A stretch of 64,000 nt of DNA, from positions 33,584 to 97,583 of the forward strand of contig JAFQYO010000016.1 in assembly GCA_017406405.1 (NCBI GenBank), given 5' to 3'. Numbering within the stretch: position 1 is the first letter of the stretch; each line of letters begins with the position of its first letter. Source of the DNA: Candidatus Saccharimonadota bacterium. GTDB lineage: Bacteria; Patescibacteriota; Saccharimonadia; Saccharimonadales; Saccharimonadaceae. The notes under the pieces are model-generated. The model saw only the letters and a program-made list of their open reading frames with translations. It made no database searches and was not told the origin of the DNA. Position numbers and translations under genes: made by a program. Positions 1-7,225 of the stretch are shown here, piece after piece.

Positions 1-215
1 AACGAACATCGCTTTCAGGACAGGTTTTAGCGGAGATAAAAAAGTATTTTAAGGAGAGGACGTTTGAGACGACGATTCCGAGGAATGTGAGAATTGCGGA
101 AGCGCCGAGCCACGGAGCGCCAGTCGGGGATTATGATAAGTTTTCTAAGGGGGCGAAGGCGTATAAAAACTTGGCGAGAGAAGTAGAAAAAAGAACGGGG
201 AAGGGAGGAAAATAA
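1..215 (+). CDS. parA: ParA/Soj chromosome-partitioning ATPase, C-terminal end (partial)
   Basis: The frame is open from the left edge to a TAA at 213-215 and encodes the last 70 residues of a ParA/Soj/MinD-type ATPase. The stretch RNVRIAEAPSHGAPVGDYD is the conserved C-terminal segment of chromosomal ParA, which also carries the EAPSHG motif. The Walker motifs lie outside the window. The stop is three bases before the parB start, so the two are co-transcribed and probably translationally coupled. ParA binds DNA non-specifically as an ATP dimer and, with ParB, segregates the origin region. The family is certain from the C-terminal signature and the following parB; only the 5' part is missing. 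Confidence 0.93.
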   Translation, partial: RTSLSGQVLAEIKKYFKERTFETTIPRNVRIAEAPSHGAPVGDYDKFSKGAKAYKNLAREVEKRTGKGGK

Positions 216-218
216 AAA

Positions 219-1067
219 ATGGCAAGCGGAAAAGGATTAGGGAGGGGTTTCGAGAGTTTAATCCCGACGGATTTAGTGGATGAGGATTTCGGTCCGACGT
301 TTTCTGAGGACGAAAAACAGGCTAGCTTAAAGGAGCTTTCGCTTTCGAAAATCGTGCGAGATGAAGAACAACCGAGGAAGGATTTTAATGCGGAAGCGCT
401 CGAAATGTTGGCGGCGTCGATAAAGGCAAACGGAGTTTTGCAGCCAATTGTGGTTGTTCGAGAAGAAGATAAATATAAAATTGTGGCCGGGGAGAGAAGA
501 TACCGCGCATCAAAATTGGCAGGGCTCGAGACGATTCCGGCAATCGTGCGAACGATAGATGAACAGAACCGACTCGAACTGTCGATTGTCGAAAATGCGC
601 AGAGGGAGGATTTGAACGCGATTGAACTTGCGACGGCGTATGCGAAGCTGAAAACACAGTTTAATCTCGAGCCGGCGGAAATTGCGAATCGAATCGGGAA
701 GAGCGAAACGGCGGTCGTGAATACGATGCGGCTTTTAAACCTGCCGGATTTCGCGAAAAAGGCGATGGTCGAAAATAATTTGTCCGAAGGGGTGATGAGA
801 CCGTTAATTCCGCAAGAAGAAAAAGTAATAAAAGAAGTTTTGCCGAAGATAATTGAGGACGGTTGGTCAGCGAGAAGAGTCGAAGAATATTTAAAAACAA
901 AAAAGAAAAAGAGTTCGGCGGCGGTTTTGAAGGAAAATAGATTTTTAGAACAGGAAGAGAAATTCGTGAAGAAGTTTAAAGCTAAGAGAGTTAAACTTAC
1001 GGATAAGTCGATTATGATAACGTTCAATAATAATAAAGAACTCGAAGATTTGTTGAAAAAATTATAG
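219..1067 (+). CDS. parB: ParB/Spo0J chromosome-partitioning protein
   Basis: 282 aa. Residues 35-125 form the ParB N-terminal nuclease-fold/CTPase domain, with the box-II signature GERRYRASKLAG and the preceding QPIVVVRE strand. An HTH domain for parS binding follows (about 130-190, around AEIANRIGKSETAVVNTMRLL), then a Lys-rich linker and a C-terminal dimerisation segment. In known systems ParB loads at parS, slides as a CTP-dependent clamp and stimulates ParA. The ATG at 219 comes three bases after the parA stop and has a purine-rich stretch (GGGAGG) just upstream, inside parA. The gene converges with the RelA/SpoT gene with an 11-bp gap. I saw no parS-like palindrome nearby. Confidence 0.96.
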   Translation: MASGKGLGRGFESLIPTDLVDEDFGPTFSEDEKQASLKELSLSKIVRDEEQPRKDFNAEALEMLAASIKANGVLQPIVVVREEDKYKIVAGERRYRASKLAGLETIPAIVRTIDEQNRLELSIVENAQREDLNAIELATAYAKLKTQFNLEPAEIANRIGKSETAVVNTMRLLNLPDFAKKAMVENNLSEGVMRPLIPQEEKVIKEVLPKIIEDGWSARRVEEYLKTKKKKSSAAVLKENRFLEQEEKFVKKFKAKRVKLTDKSIMITFNNNKELEDLLKKL

Positions 1068-1078
1068 AAGAACGGCGA

Positions 1079-2581
1079 CTAGCTTTTTGGGAGGAGCTGG
1101 CGGAGTTTTTGACGGGCGTGGGAGGTGAAGATTTTATCGAGCCAAGAGGTTTTTGGGGTTTGGCTTTTCGAGGTAAGGATTTCTACGACGTCGCCTTGTT
1201 CGAGACGGCGATTTAGGTTTGACATTTTTCCGTTGATTTTTACGCCGATAACATGACTGCCGATTTCCGAATGAAGCCGGAAGGCAAAATCGAGCGGGAG
1301 AGAGCCCTTTGGGAGGTCGATGATGTCGCCCTTTGGGGTGTAAACGAAAATTTTGTCAGCAAAGAGGTTAAGGCGGAGCTTTTTTAAGTCAATCTTTTTT
1401 CCTTCCTTTAGCTTTGCGGCGGTTTCTTGGAGTTCGGTAATCCAGAGGAGGTTGGTCGGGAGGTGCTGGATTTTTCCTTTTTTGTAGTTTTCGGTCAGTT
1501 TTTGTTCGTTGTAGTAAAAGCTGGCGGCGAGACCGCGTTCGGCGTAATCGTGCATTTCGCGCGTGCGGATTTGGAACTCGACGATTTTTTTGTTTTTTGT
1601 GATGACGGTAGTGTGGAGAGACTGATAACCGTTTTGTTTAGGGACGGCGATATAGTCTTTTATGCGTTCGTTCATCGGGGTATAAAGGGAATGAAGTAAT
1701 CCGAGAGTGAGATAACAAGAAGTGATGTCAGGGACGATTATGCGGAGGGCGGTCAAATCATAGATTTCTCCCATGTTTTGGTTGTGTTTTGCGAGTTTTT
1801 TATGGAGAGAATAGACGGATTTGATGCGACCGGAGATTTCGAAGTCGATTTTTTCTTTTTTCAAGATGTCGGAGACTTCTTGTTCGATTTGCTTTAGGGC
1901 GCGAGAAGCTTGTTTGTTTTGTTCTTCGATGAGGGTTTTTAGGTAAGTAAAGCGTTTTGGGTCAACGTAAGAGAAAGCAAGGTCGGCTAGCTCGACGCGA
2001 AGACGGCCCATGTTCAAGCGGTCGGCTAAGGGAGCGAAAATTTCGAGAGTTTCGAGAGCGATTTTTTTCTGTTTCTCGGGAGGGAGGGCGGAGAGAGTTC
2101 GAGCGTTATGGAGGCGGTCGGCGAGTTTTATAATGAGGACACGGATATCCGAGCCGAGAGCAATCATAAGACGAAGGAAGTTGTCTTTTGTCTCGGGGAG
2201 ATAAGTGTCGATGTCGTTCATGTGCTTTCGAACGGCAGAGAGTTTTGTTACACCATCAACGAGGAAGGCAACAGAATCGCCAAATTCGGCTTCGATGTCG
2301 GAGAGGGTGATAGAGGTGTCTTCGACAGTGTCGTGGAGAACGCCAGCGATAATCGTGTCTTCGTCCATTTTCCATTCTTCGAGGATCTTTTTCACAGCGA
2401 GAGGGTGAATGATATAAGGTTCGCCCGTCCGGCGGAGTTGGCCTTCGTGCGCGGAAGTCGCAAGTTCGACGGCGCGAGTGATACGAGGAGAATCTTCGGG
2501 CTTTCCGGAGGATTTTGGCTTTTGAGCATGGGCGGAGGAAGGTTTTGAATCGGGTTTGGTGACTTTCGGTTTCTCGCTCAT
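1079..2581 (-). CDS. RelA/SpoT-family (p)ppGpp synthetase/hydrolase
   Basis: 500 aa. The N-terminal HD hydrolase domain (about 30-190) has intact metal-ligand motifs: HEGQ, then LHDTVEDT, then DRLHNART. The synthetase domain (about 235-355) carries the substrate loop DYIAVPKQNGYQSLHTTV and the EFQIRT strand. A TGS domain follows (about 395-460, starting IFVYTPKGDIIDLPKGS). The protein ends soon after, so the helical, zinc-finger and ACT regulatory modules of full-length Rel are missing; usual length is about 730 aa. This suggests a bifunctional alarmone enzyme with simplified control. It is divergent from rnhA across only 17 bp. I leave the symbol blank because single Rel enzymes are named relA, spoT or rel depending on lineage. 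Confidence 0.95.
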   Translation of the reverse strand: MSEKPKVTKPDSKPSSAHAQKPKSSGKPEDSPRITRAVELATSAHEGQLRRTGEPYIIHPLAVKKILEEWKMDEDTIIAGVLHDTVEDTSITLSDIEAEFGDSVAFLVDGVTKLSAVRKHMNDIDTYLPETKDNFLRLMIALGSDIRVLIIKLADRLHNARTLSALPPEKQKKIALETLEIFAPLADRLNMGRLRVELADLAFSYVDPKRFTYLKTLIEEQNKQASRALKQIEQEVSDILKKEKIDFEISGRIKSVYSLHKKLAKHNQNMGEIYDLTALRIIVPDITSCYLTLGLLHSLYTPMNERIKDYIAVPKQNGYQSLHTTVITKNKKIVEFQIRTREMHDYAERGLAASFYYNEQKLTENYKKGKIQHLPTNLLWITELQETAAKLKEGKKIDLKKLRLNLFADKIFVYTPKGDIIDLPKGSLPLDFAFRLHSEIGSHVIGVKINGKMSNLNRRLEQGDVVEILTSKSQTPKTSWLDKIFTSHARQKLRQLLPKS

Positions 2582-2586
2582 TATGT

Positions 2587-2592
2587 TATTAT
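2587..2592 (+). promoter_or_regulatory. -10 box of leaderless rnhA promoter in a 17-bp divergent intergenic region
   Basis: TATTAT at 2587-2592 is six bases upstream of the rnhA ATG (2599), the same geometry as the leaderless promoters elsewhere in this window. The whole space between the divergent RelA/SpoT and rnhA start codons is 2582-2598, so both promoters must overlap physically. On the minus strand the equivalent hexamer would be AATAAT at 2588-2593. Confidence 0.5.
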
Positions 2593-2598
2593 TGTATC

Positions 2599-3057
2599 AT
2601 GACAAAAAAGTTATGGACAGACGGAAGCGCAAGTCCGAATCCAGGGCCGGGAGGGTATGCTGTGCTTAATGACAGAGGAGAACCGGTTCGGCTTGGGCAT
2701 GAAGCAGATTCATCGAATATCAGGATGGAAGGAGCGGCGTTGATTGCGGCGATGGAATATGCGGGAGAAGAAGAGTGTGAGATTTATACGGATTCGCAGT
2801 TTTGGAAGAGTGTTTTAGAGCAGTGGGCGGAGAGTTGGGAAACGCGGGGGTGGACGAAGAAAACTGGGCCGATAAAAAACTTAGAAATGGTAAAGATGAT
2901 TTGGAAACTATATAACGAGAAGTCAGTCAGATTAAGATGGGTTCAGGGACACGCAGGGACGGAGCTGAACGAGATGGCAGATGAATGGGCAAACAGAGCA
3001 AGGAAGGGCGCAAAACTCGACGAAGAATCGGAAATTTTGAAAGGAATTTTAAGATGA
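2599..3057 (+). CDS. rnhA: Ribonuclease HI
   Basis: 152 aa, the normal length for RNase HI, which cleaves the RNA strand of RNA-DNA hybrids. Catalytic carboxylates are in place: Asp in WTDGSASPNPGPGGYA (about residue 8), Glu in RMEGAALIAA (about 44), Asp in IYTDSQF (about 64), and Asp in NEMADEWAN near the C-terminus. The basic WVQGHAG segment that binds substrate is present. The stop overlaps the start of the next gene (ATGA). The start is taken at the ATG with a -10-like TATTAT six bases upstream and no Shine-Dalgarno, so translation is probably leaderless. Confidence 0.95.
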   Translation: MTKKLWTDGSASPNPGPGGYAVLNDRGEPVRLGHEADSSNIRMEGAALIAAMEYAGEEECEIYTDSQFWKSVLEQWAESWETRGWTKKTGPIKNLEMVKMIWKLYNEKSVRLRWVQGHAGTELNEMADEWANRARKGAKLDEESEILKGILR

Positions 3058-3590
3058 GAAAGATTGTAATAAAAGTGAAAGTGCGGGGGCGAGACGAATT
3101 TGAAGAAAAAGTGACAGAGCTCGGACATGATTTTGGACCGCTTTATTGGCAACATGACCGGGTTTATGTTCCGAGAGGGTATAAACGAGGACAGAACTAT
3201 CCGAGATTTATTATGAGGACGGAGATGAAGGCGATTGACCGGCCGGCAAATTATTTTTTGATTTTTAAACGGCATATCGAAGATACGGGGATTGAACTCG
3301 AGAATATGACGATGATAAAGGATTATGCTGAGGCAGTCGAGATGATAATGCAACTTGGGTTTACGCTTCAGAAGGAAGTGTCGAGAAAGAGACAAGATGT
3401 GAAAATTTCTAACGAAACGAAACTTTATCTCGACAAAGTCGAGGGGGTGAGCGGAGTGTTTGCGAAAATTGAAGCTGAAATTCCGGAGGATAAGAAGATT
3501 GTTGAAGTGAGAAATGAGGCAAGAGAGTTTTTTGAGAAAGTCGGTGAAAAGAATTTTTATGAGAAAACTTATGCGGAGCTCTTGAACTAA
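3054..3590 (+). CDS. CYTH-domain (CyaB/thiamine-triphosphatase-like) protein
   Basis: 178 aa from the ATG that overlaps the rnhA stop by 4 nt (ATGA). I prefer it to an upstream in-frame start that would lie deep inside rnhA. The pattern is that of class IV adenylate cyclase/CYTH tunnel-fold proteins: alternating charged beta strands (KVKVRG, RFIMRTEMK, NYFLIFKRH), a long central helix (DYAEAVEMIMQLGF), the segment SRKRQDVKISNETKLYLDKVEGVSGVF split around position 110-135, and the late IEAEIPED strand. CYTH enzymes act on triphosphorylated substrates or make cAMP; which applies here cannot be read from the sequence. The family call is moderately strong, the substrate is unknown. Confidence 0.75.
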   Translation: MRKIVIKVKVRGRDEFEEKVTELGHDFGPLYWQHDRVYVPRGYKRGQNYPRFIMRTEMKAIDRPANYFLIFKRHIEDTGIELENMTMIKDYAEAVEMIMQLGFTLQKEVSRKRQDVKISNETKLYLDKVEGVSGVFAKIEAEIPEDKKIVEVRNEAREFFEKVGEKNFYEKTYAELLN

Positions 3591-3610
3591 AAAAGCGTTA
3601 GGAGTATAAT
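3583..3610 (+). promoter_or_regulatory. Promoter of the DGR operon
   Basis: TTGAAC at 3583-3588 and a perfect TATAAT at 3605-3610 are separated by 16 bp. Transcription would start near 3617, leaving about 77 nt of leader before the accessory gene. That leader has a small potential hairpin (ATAGG near 3650 with CCTAT) and the ribosome-binding site AAAAGGAAAC ahead of the ATG at 3694. No template repeat is seen in the leader. Confidence 0.65.
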
Positions 3611-3693
3611 AAGAACGTTAGTAGCGGATATTGTTTCTGATTTGACGATATAGGACGAACGACCTAACCTATAAAGTTAAAAAGGAAACGGTT

Positions 3694-4488
3694 ATGAGTC
3701 AAGATTTGACGCAGAATGAGAAGAGCTTTCGGAGACGAAAAAGGGAAGAATATGATAGGGTTAAGGCCGAGGTAAAGAGACTTGAACAGTCTAATTTTTC
3801 TCGGTTGATTTTGTTCCGGAGTGGGGCAGAGTGGTTTAAGATGGGGGGGAATTCTCTTTTGATATATTATTTTGATATTGCGAGGAAGATTCTTAGTTTA
3901 AAGCCGAACATTCAGCCGGACACGGATTATTCGAAGACGATTTTCGAGGACGGGATTTTGTCGTTTCGGGGGATGGAGGGAATCGAGGAAAGATTAAGAA
4001 AAGCGGAAGTGATGGAGTCAAAGAAAGTCGGGAAGCAGACGGTTGTGTTCCAACTTAACTTTAAGATTTCGAAGGAGGAGTTAAAGGGGCTCAGAGAGGA
4101 GCTTAGAGAGGAAAGAGAGCGGGCACTGGCGGTTTTGAGGCCGGCGTCGATTTTGTATCCGGAGATTTATAAAAATATTCGACATATTCAGAAAAGATTG
4201 TTCGAAGTCGTAAGAAAGCTGTCGGCGTTTGAACGGGAATATAACGGAGATTTGATGGCGGATTATAGTCGGAAAATTGCGAAATATTATCTCATGATAA
4301 ATAATGGAATGTCGCCAGAGAAAGAGGGGTGGGCGAAGATTCTAGAACTGATAAAACATTTGATGATTGAGATAATGTTCGCGAGCGAGCTCGGAGAAAT
4401 TCGGCACGATGTGATTGTTTCGGTCGGGGCGGAGTTAGTCGAAGTTAGGAGGCAGATTGAACGGATTTCGGGGGCGGGGAGAGACTAA
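3694..4488 (+). CDS. DGR accessory protein: MutS-N-like region plus Avd-like four-helix bundle
   Basis: 264 aa, directly ahead of the reverse transcriptase (TAA immediately followed by ATG). The C-terminal half (about 145-260) is all helical and basic, with a layout like Avd, the four-helix accessory protein that binds DGR reverse transcriptase and template RNA: PEIYKNIRHIQKRLFEVVRK, then KIAKYYLMINNGM, then EIMFASELGEIRHDVI. The N-terminal half (about 45-125) resembles MutS domain I, which senses mismatches: FSRLILFRSGAEWFKMGG recalls the FFRMGDFYE signature, and ILSFRGMEGIEERLRKAE recalls its following helix. I recall MutS-like accessory factors having been reported with some DGRs. The helical bundle call is fairly sure from context; the MutS-like reading is from memory of the motif and needs a profile search. 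Confidence 0.72.
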   Translation: MSQDLTQNEKSFRRRKREEYDRVKAEVKRLEQSNFSRLILFRSGAEWFKMGGNSLLIYYFDIARKILSLKPNIQPDTDYSKTIFEDGILSFRGMEGIEERLRKAEVMESKKVGKQTVVFQLNFKISKEELKGLREELREERERALAVLRPASILYPEIYKNIRHIQKRLFEVVRKLSAFEREYNGDLMADYSRKIAKYYLMINNGMSPEKEGWAKILELIKHLMIEIMFASELGEIRHDVIVSVGAELVEVRRQIERISGAGRD

Positions 4489-5607
4489 ATGGCAGTGCAT
4501 AAACAAAAAGCAGGAGAGAGTTTTTCGGACTGGCTTTTAGTTGAGTTGAATCGGGCGTATGTCGAGGCACGAAAAGGAAAACGAGCGACGGCGGACGAGC
4601 AGATATTTGAGATGAACGAGGTCGAAAATTTGTTAAACCTCAGGGATACGATAGTTAATAGAACTTATACGCCGAGCAGGGGAATCGCTTTTGTGACGCG
4701 GAGACCGGTCATCAGGGAGATTTTTGCGGCGCCTTTTCGGGATAGGGTCGTTCACCATTTTCTTTATAATGCGGTTGCGGATTGGTGGGATAGAAGGATG
4801 ATTTATGATTGTTATTCTTGTCGAGTCGGGAAGGGGACTTGGTTCGGGGTGAAGCGAGCGTCGAAAAATATGCGCCGAGCGAGCAATAATTATACGAAGA
4901 AAGCATATATTATTAAACTCGATATACAAGGATATTTCATGAGCTTGCCTAGAGATAAGTTGTTTCAGAGGGTGGTTTGGGGGCTGAAGCGACAATTTCC
5001 GGAGCGGGGGATGTTGTACGACACCTTGAAATTTTTATGGGGGGAGGTGATTTTTGACAATCCTGTCAAAGGGGTGACAAGAAAGGGAAGCCCGAAAGAT
5101 TGGCGAGACCTTCCGCGGAGTAAGAGTTTGTTTTGTCAGCCGGAGGGAAAGGGGATTGTTATCGGGAATTTGTCGTCGCAACTTTTATCAAACATTTATC
5201 TTGATCAACTTGATAGGTTTATGATGTTTGAGCTGGGATATAAAGAGTATGGGAGATATGTAGATGATTTTTATTTTATCGTTCCGGAGGAGAGATACGA
5301 GCAAGCGAAACAGGACGTGAGAAGAATTGAAGAGTTTTTAAGGGAGATTGGGTTGACGCTTCATCCCAGGAAACGATATTTTCAGGAAATAAATAAAGGT
5401 ATGGCGTTTCTCGGAGTGGTGATTTATCCGGGGAGGATTGTTCCGGGGAAAAGGGTGGTGAGTAATTTTAAGAAAGGAGTGCGGGCGTTTTCGGCAGGAG
5501 AAAAAGACAAGGAAACGGTTGTTTCGTATCTTGGGTTTATGAAGAATTTGAACGGAAGAAAGAAAACGGAGGAAGTGTTTCGGGAAGTCGGCTGGGATTA
5601 TAAATAA
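4489..5607 (+). CDS. DGR-type reverse transcriptase
   Basis: 372 aa with the full set of palm and finger motifs of diversity-generating-retroelement reverse transcriptases. RT-1/2 is RRPVIREIFAAPFRDRVVHHF (71-91, split here), motif A is IIKLDIQGYF with catalytic Asp145, motif 4 is IVIGNLSSQLLSNIYL with the DGR-diagnostic IGNLSSQ at 225-231 in place of the SP of group II intron enzymes, motif 5 is YVDD at 257-260, and the late FLGVVIYPGR is motif 7. There is no maturase or endonuclease domain, as expected for DGRs. The enzyme copies a template RNA with adenine-specific errors and the cDNA replaces a variable region in a target gene. It appears intact. Matching variable regions are at 20.5-22.0 kb and 63.8 kb; no template repeat is adjacent, which is unusual. 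Confidence 0.93.
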   Translation: MAVHKQKAGESFSDWLLVELNRAYVEARKGKRATADEQIFEMNEVENLLNLRDTIVNRTYTPSRGIAFVTRRPVIREIFAAPFRDRVVHHFLYNAVADWWDRRMIYDCYSCRVGKGTWFGVKRASKNMRRASNNYTKKAYIIKLDIQGYFMSLPRDKLFQRVVWGLKRQFPERGMLYDTLKFLWGEVIFDNPVKGVTRKGSPKDWRDLPRSKSLFCQPEGKGIVIGNLSSQLLSNIYLDQLDRFMMFELGYKEYGRYVDDFYFIVPEERYEQAKQDVRRIEEFLREIGLTLHPRKRYFQEINKGMAFLGVVIYPGRIVPGKRVVSNFKKGVRAFSAGEKDKETVVSYLGFMKNLNGRKKTEEVFREVGWDYK

Positions 5608-5632
5608 TAAGAATAAATTATTCGTTTTGTGA

Positions 5633-5638
5633 TATAAT
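5633..5638 (+). promoter_or_regulatory. -10 box giving a leaderless murA transcript
   Basis: TATAAT at 5633-5638 ends six bases before the ATG at 5645. Transcription starting about seven bases after the -10 would begin at the start codon. No Shine-Dalgarno precedes 5645; a second in-frame ATG at 5657 is the alternative start. Confidence 0.6.
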
Positions 5639-5644
5639 TTTTAA

Positions 5645-7225
5645 ATGAGGCTAAAAATGAATAAATCTAAGAATGAGAAAAGCTATCAAACACGAATTGG
5701 CGAGGCGGTCGCAAGAGCGAGGGGAGAAAAGGGATGGACGCAAGCCGAGCTCGCGCAAAAAGCAGGAACGAGCCAGTCGGCGATTCATCGAATCGAGAAG
5801 GGGGAGCAAAATGTTTCTCTCGATATGGTGAAAAAACTTTCGGAAGTGCTTCAGAAGCAAATCCTATCTGTTGACGACGAAATAAGTCAGTCGTATATCA
5901 TCAGAGGCGGGAAGGAACTTAGGGGGGAAATTACGGTTAATACGAGCAAAAATGCGGCGGTGGCGCTTCTTTGCGCGGCGTTGCTTAATAAAGGAAAGAC
6001 GACGCTTCGGGGACTTGCGAAAATCGAGGAGGTTTATCGGATTATCGAGGTTTTGGAGTCGATTGGGGTGAAGATAAACTGGACAAATTCTGGAAAAGAT
6101 TTGGAAATTATATCACCAGATGAATTAAAAATCAAGAATATAGATATTAAGGCGGCAAGAAGAACGAGGTCGGTTTTGATGTTTATGGGGCCGCTTTTGC
6201 ATTTGTTTGATGATTTTGAACTTCCGTATGCGGGAGGATGTTCGCTCGGGACGCGGACGATTACGCCTCATCTCAAAGGACTCTCGAACTTCGGGCTTGA
6301 GGTCGATGCGAAGAGTCATAGCGGTTTTTATAAGATAAGTGTGGATAGAGAAAAAGGGTTTTCTAGAGACGAAAACGGCGAACTAAAGCCGAAGAAGATT
6401 GTTTTAATCGAGCGAGGGGATACGGTTACGGAGAACGTGTTGATGGCGGCGGCGAAATTCCCAGGAGAAACGATTATCGTCGGAGCGAGCCCGAATTATA
6501 TGGTTCAGGACCTTTGTTTCTTTCTTCAGAAACTTGGGGTGAAGATAGACGGGATTGGGACGACTACACTCAAGATTATGGGAATGAGAGAAATCGAGAA
6601 AGACGTCGAGTATTATCCTTCGGAAGACCCGATTGAGGCGATGAGTTTGATTGCGGCGGGGATTGTGACGAAATCGGAGATAAAAATAAAACGAGCGCCG
6701 ATTGAATTTTTAGAGATTGAGCTCGAGGTATTGAAGAATATGGGGGCGGAAATTGAGGTCGGGGAAGAGTATCTTTCGCGAAATGGAAAAACGAGATTGG
6801 TCGATCTTGCAATTAAAAAAGCGAAGCTGGTTGCACCGGAAGATAAGATTCATCCGATGCCTTTCCCGGGACTTAATATTGATAATTTGCCGTTTTTCTC
6901 GGTGATTGCGGCGACGGCGAGGGGAAGGACGCTGATTCATGACTGGGTGTTTGAGAATAGGGCGGTTTATACGACGGAACTTGCGAACTTAAATGTGAAA
7001 GTCGAGCTCTTAGACGCGCATAGGGTTGTGATTGAGGGCGGGACGAATTTCCGTCCGGCAGAGATGATGGCCCCGCCAGCGCTAAGACCGGCGGTGGTGA
7101 TTTTGCTTGCGATGCTAGCGGCGCCAGGGAAGTCGATTCTCAGAAACGTTTATATGATAAAACGAGGATATCAGGATTTTGCGGAGAGATTAAAGGAATT
7201 AGGGGCAGATATAGAGGCGTACTAA
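5645..7225 (+). CDS. murA: XRE-type HTH domain fused to UDP-GlcNAc 1-carboxyvinyltransferase (MurA)
   Basis: 526 aa against about 420-430 for normal MurA. Residues 15-76 form a Cro/C1-type helix-turn-helix (VARARGEKGWTQAELAQKAG, then SQSAIHRIEKGEQNVSLDMV). MurA follows from about residue 83 (YIIRGGKELRGEITVNTSKN). Catalytic features survive: Lys-Asn in TSKNAAV, the active-site Cys199 in AGGCSLGTRTI, an Asp in the NIDNLP segment at the position of the usual FPTD loop, and the C-terminal IKRGYQDF with the PEP-contacting Arg. It commits UDP-GlcNAc to peptidoglycan synthesis. The fusion implies the enzyme also binds DNA or regulates itself. It runs directly into the helicase gene (TAAATG). Confidence 0.93.
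   Translation: MRLKMNKSKNEKSYQTRIGEAVARARGEKGWTQAELAQKAGTSQSAIHRIEKGEQNVSLDMVKKLSEVLQKQILSVDDEISQSYIIRGGKELRGEITVNTSKNAAVALLCAALLNKGKTTLRGLAKIEEVYRIIEVLESIGVKINWTNSGKDLEIISPDELKIKNIDIKAARRTRSVLMFMGPLLHLFDDFELPYAGGCSLGTRTITPHLKGLSNFGLEVDAKSHSGFYKISVDREKGFSRDENGELKPKKIVLIERGDTVTENVLMAAAKFPGETIIVGASPNYMVQDLCFFLQKLGVKIDGIGTTTLKIMGMREIEKDVEYYPSEDPIEAMSLIAAGIVTKSEIKIKRAPIEFLEIELEVLKNMGAEIEVGEEYLSRNGKTRLVDLAIKKAKLVAPEDKIHPMPFPGLNIDNLPFFSVIAATARGRTLIHDWVFENRAVYTTELANLNVKVELLDAHRVVIEGGTNFRPAEMMAPPALRPAVVILLAMLAAPGKSILRNVYMIKRGYQDFAERLKELGADIEAY

Noticed and set aside
131..1027. 298-residue minus-strand frame opposite parB
   Set aside because: Shadow of parB: low-complexity Ser/Phe composition from the reversed G/A-rich codons, no promoter.
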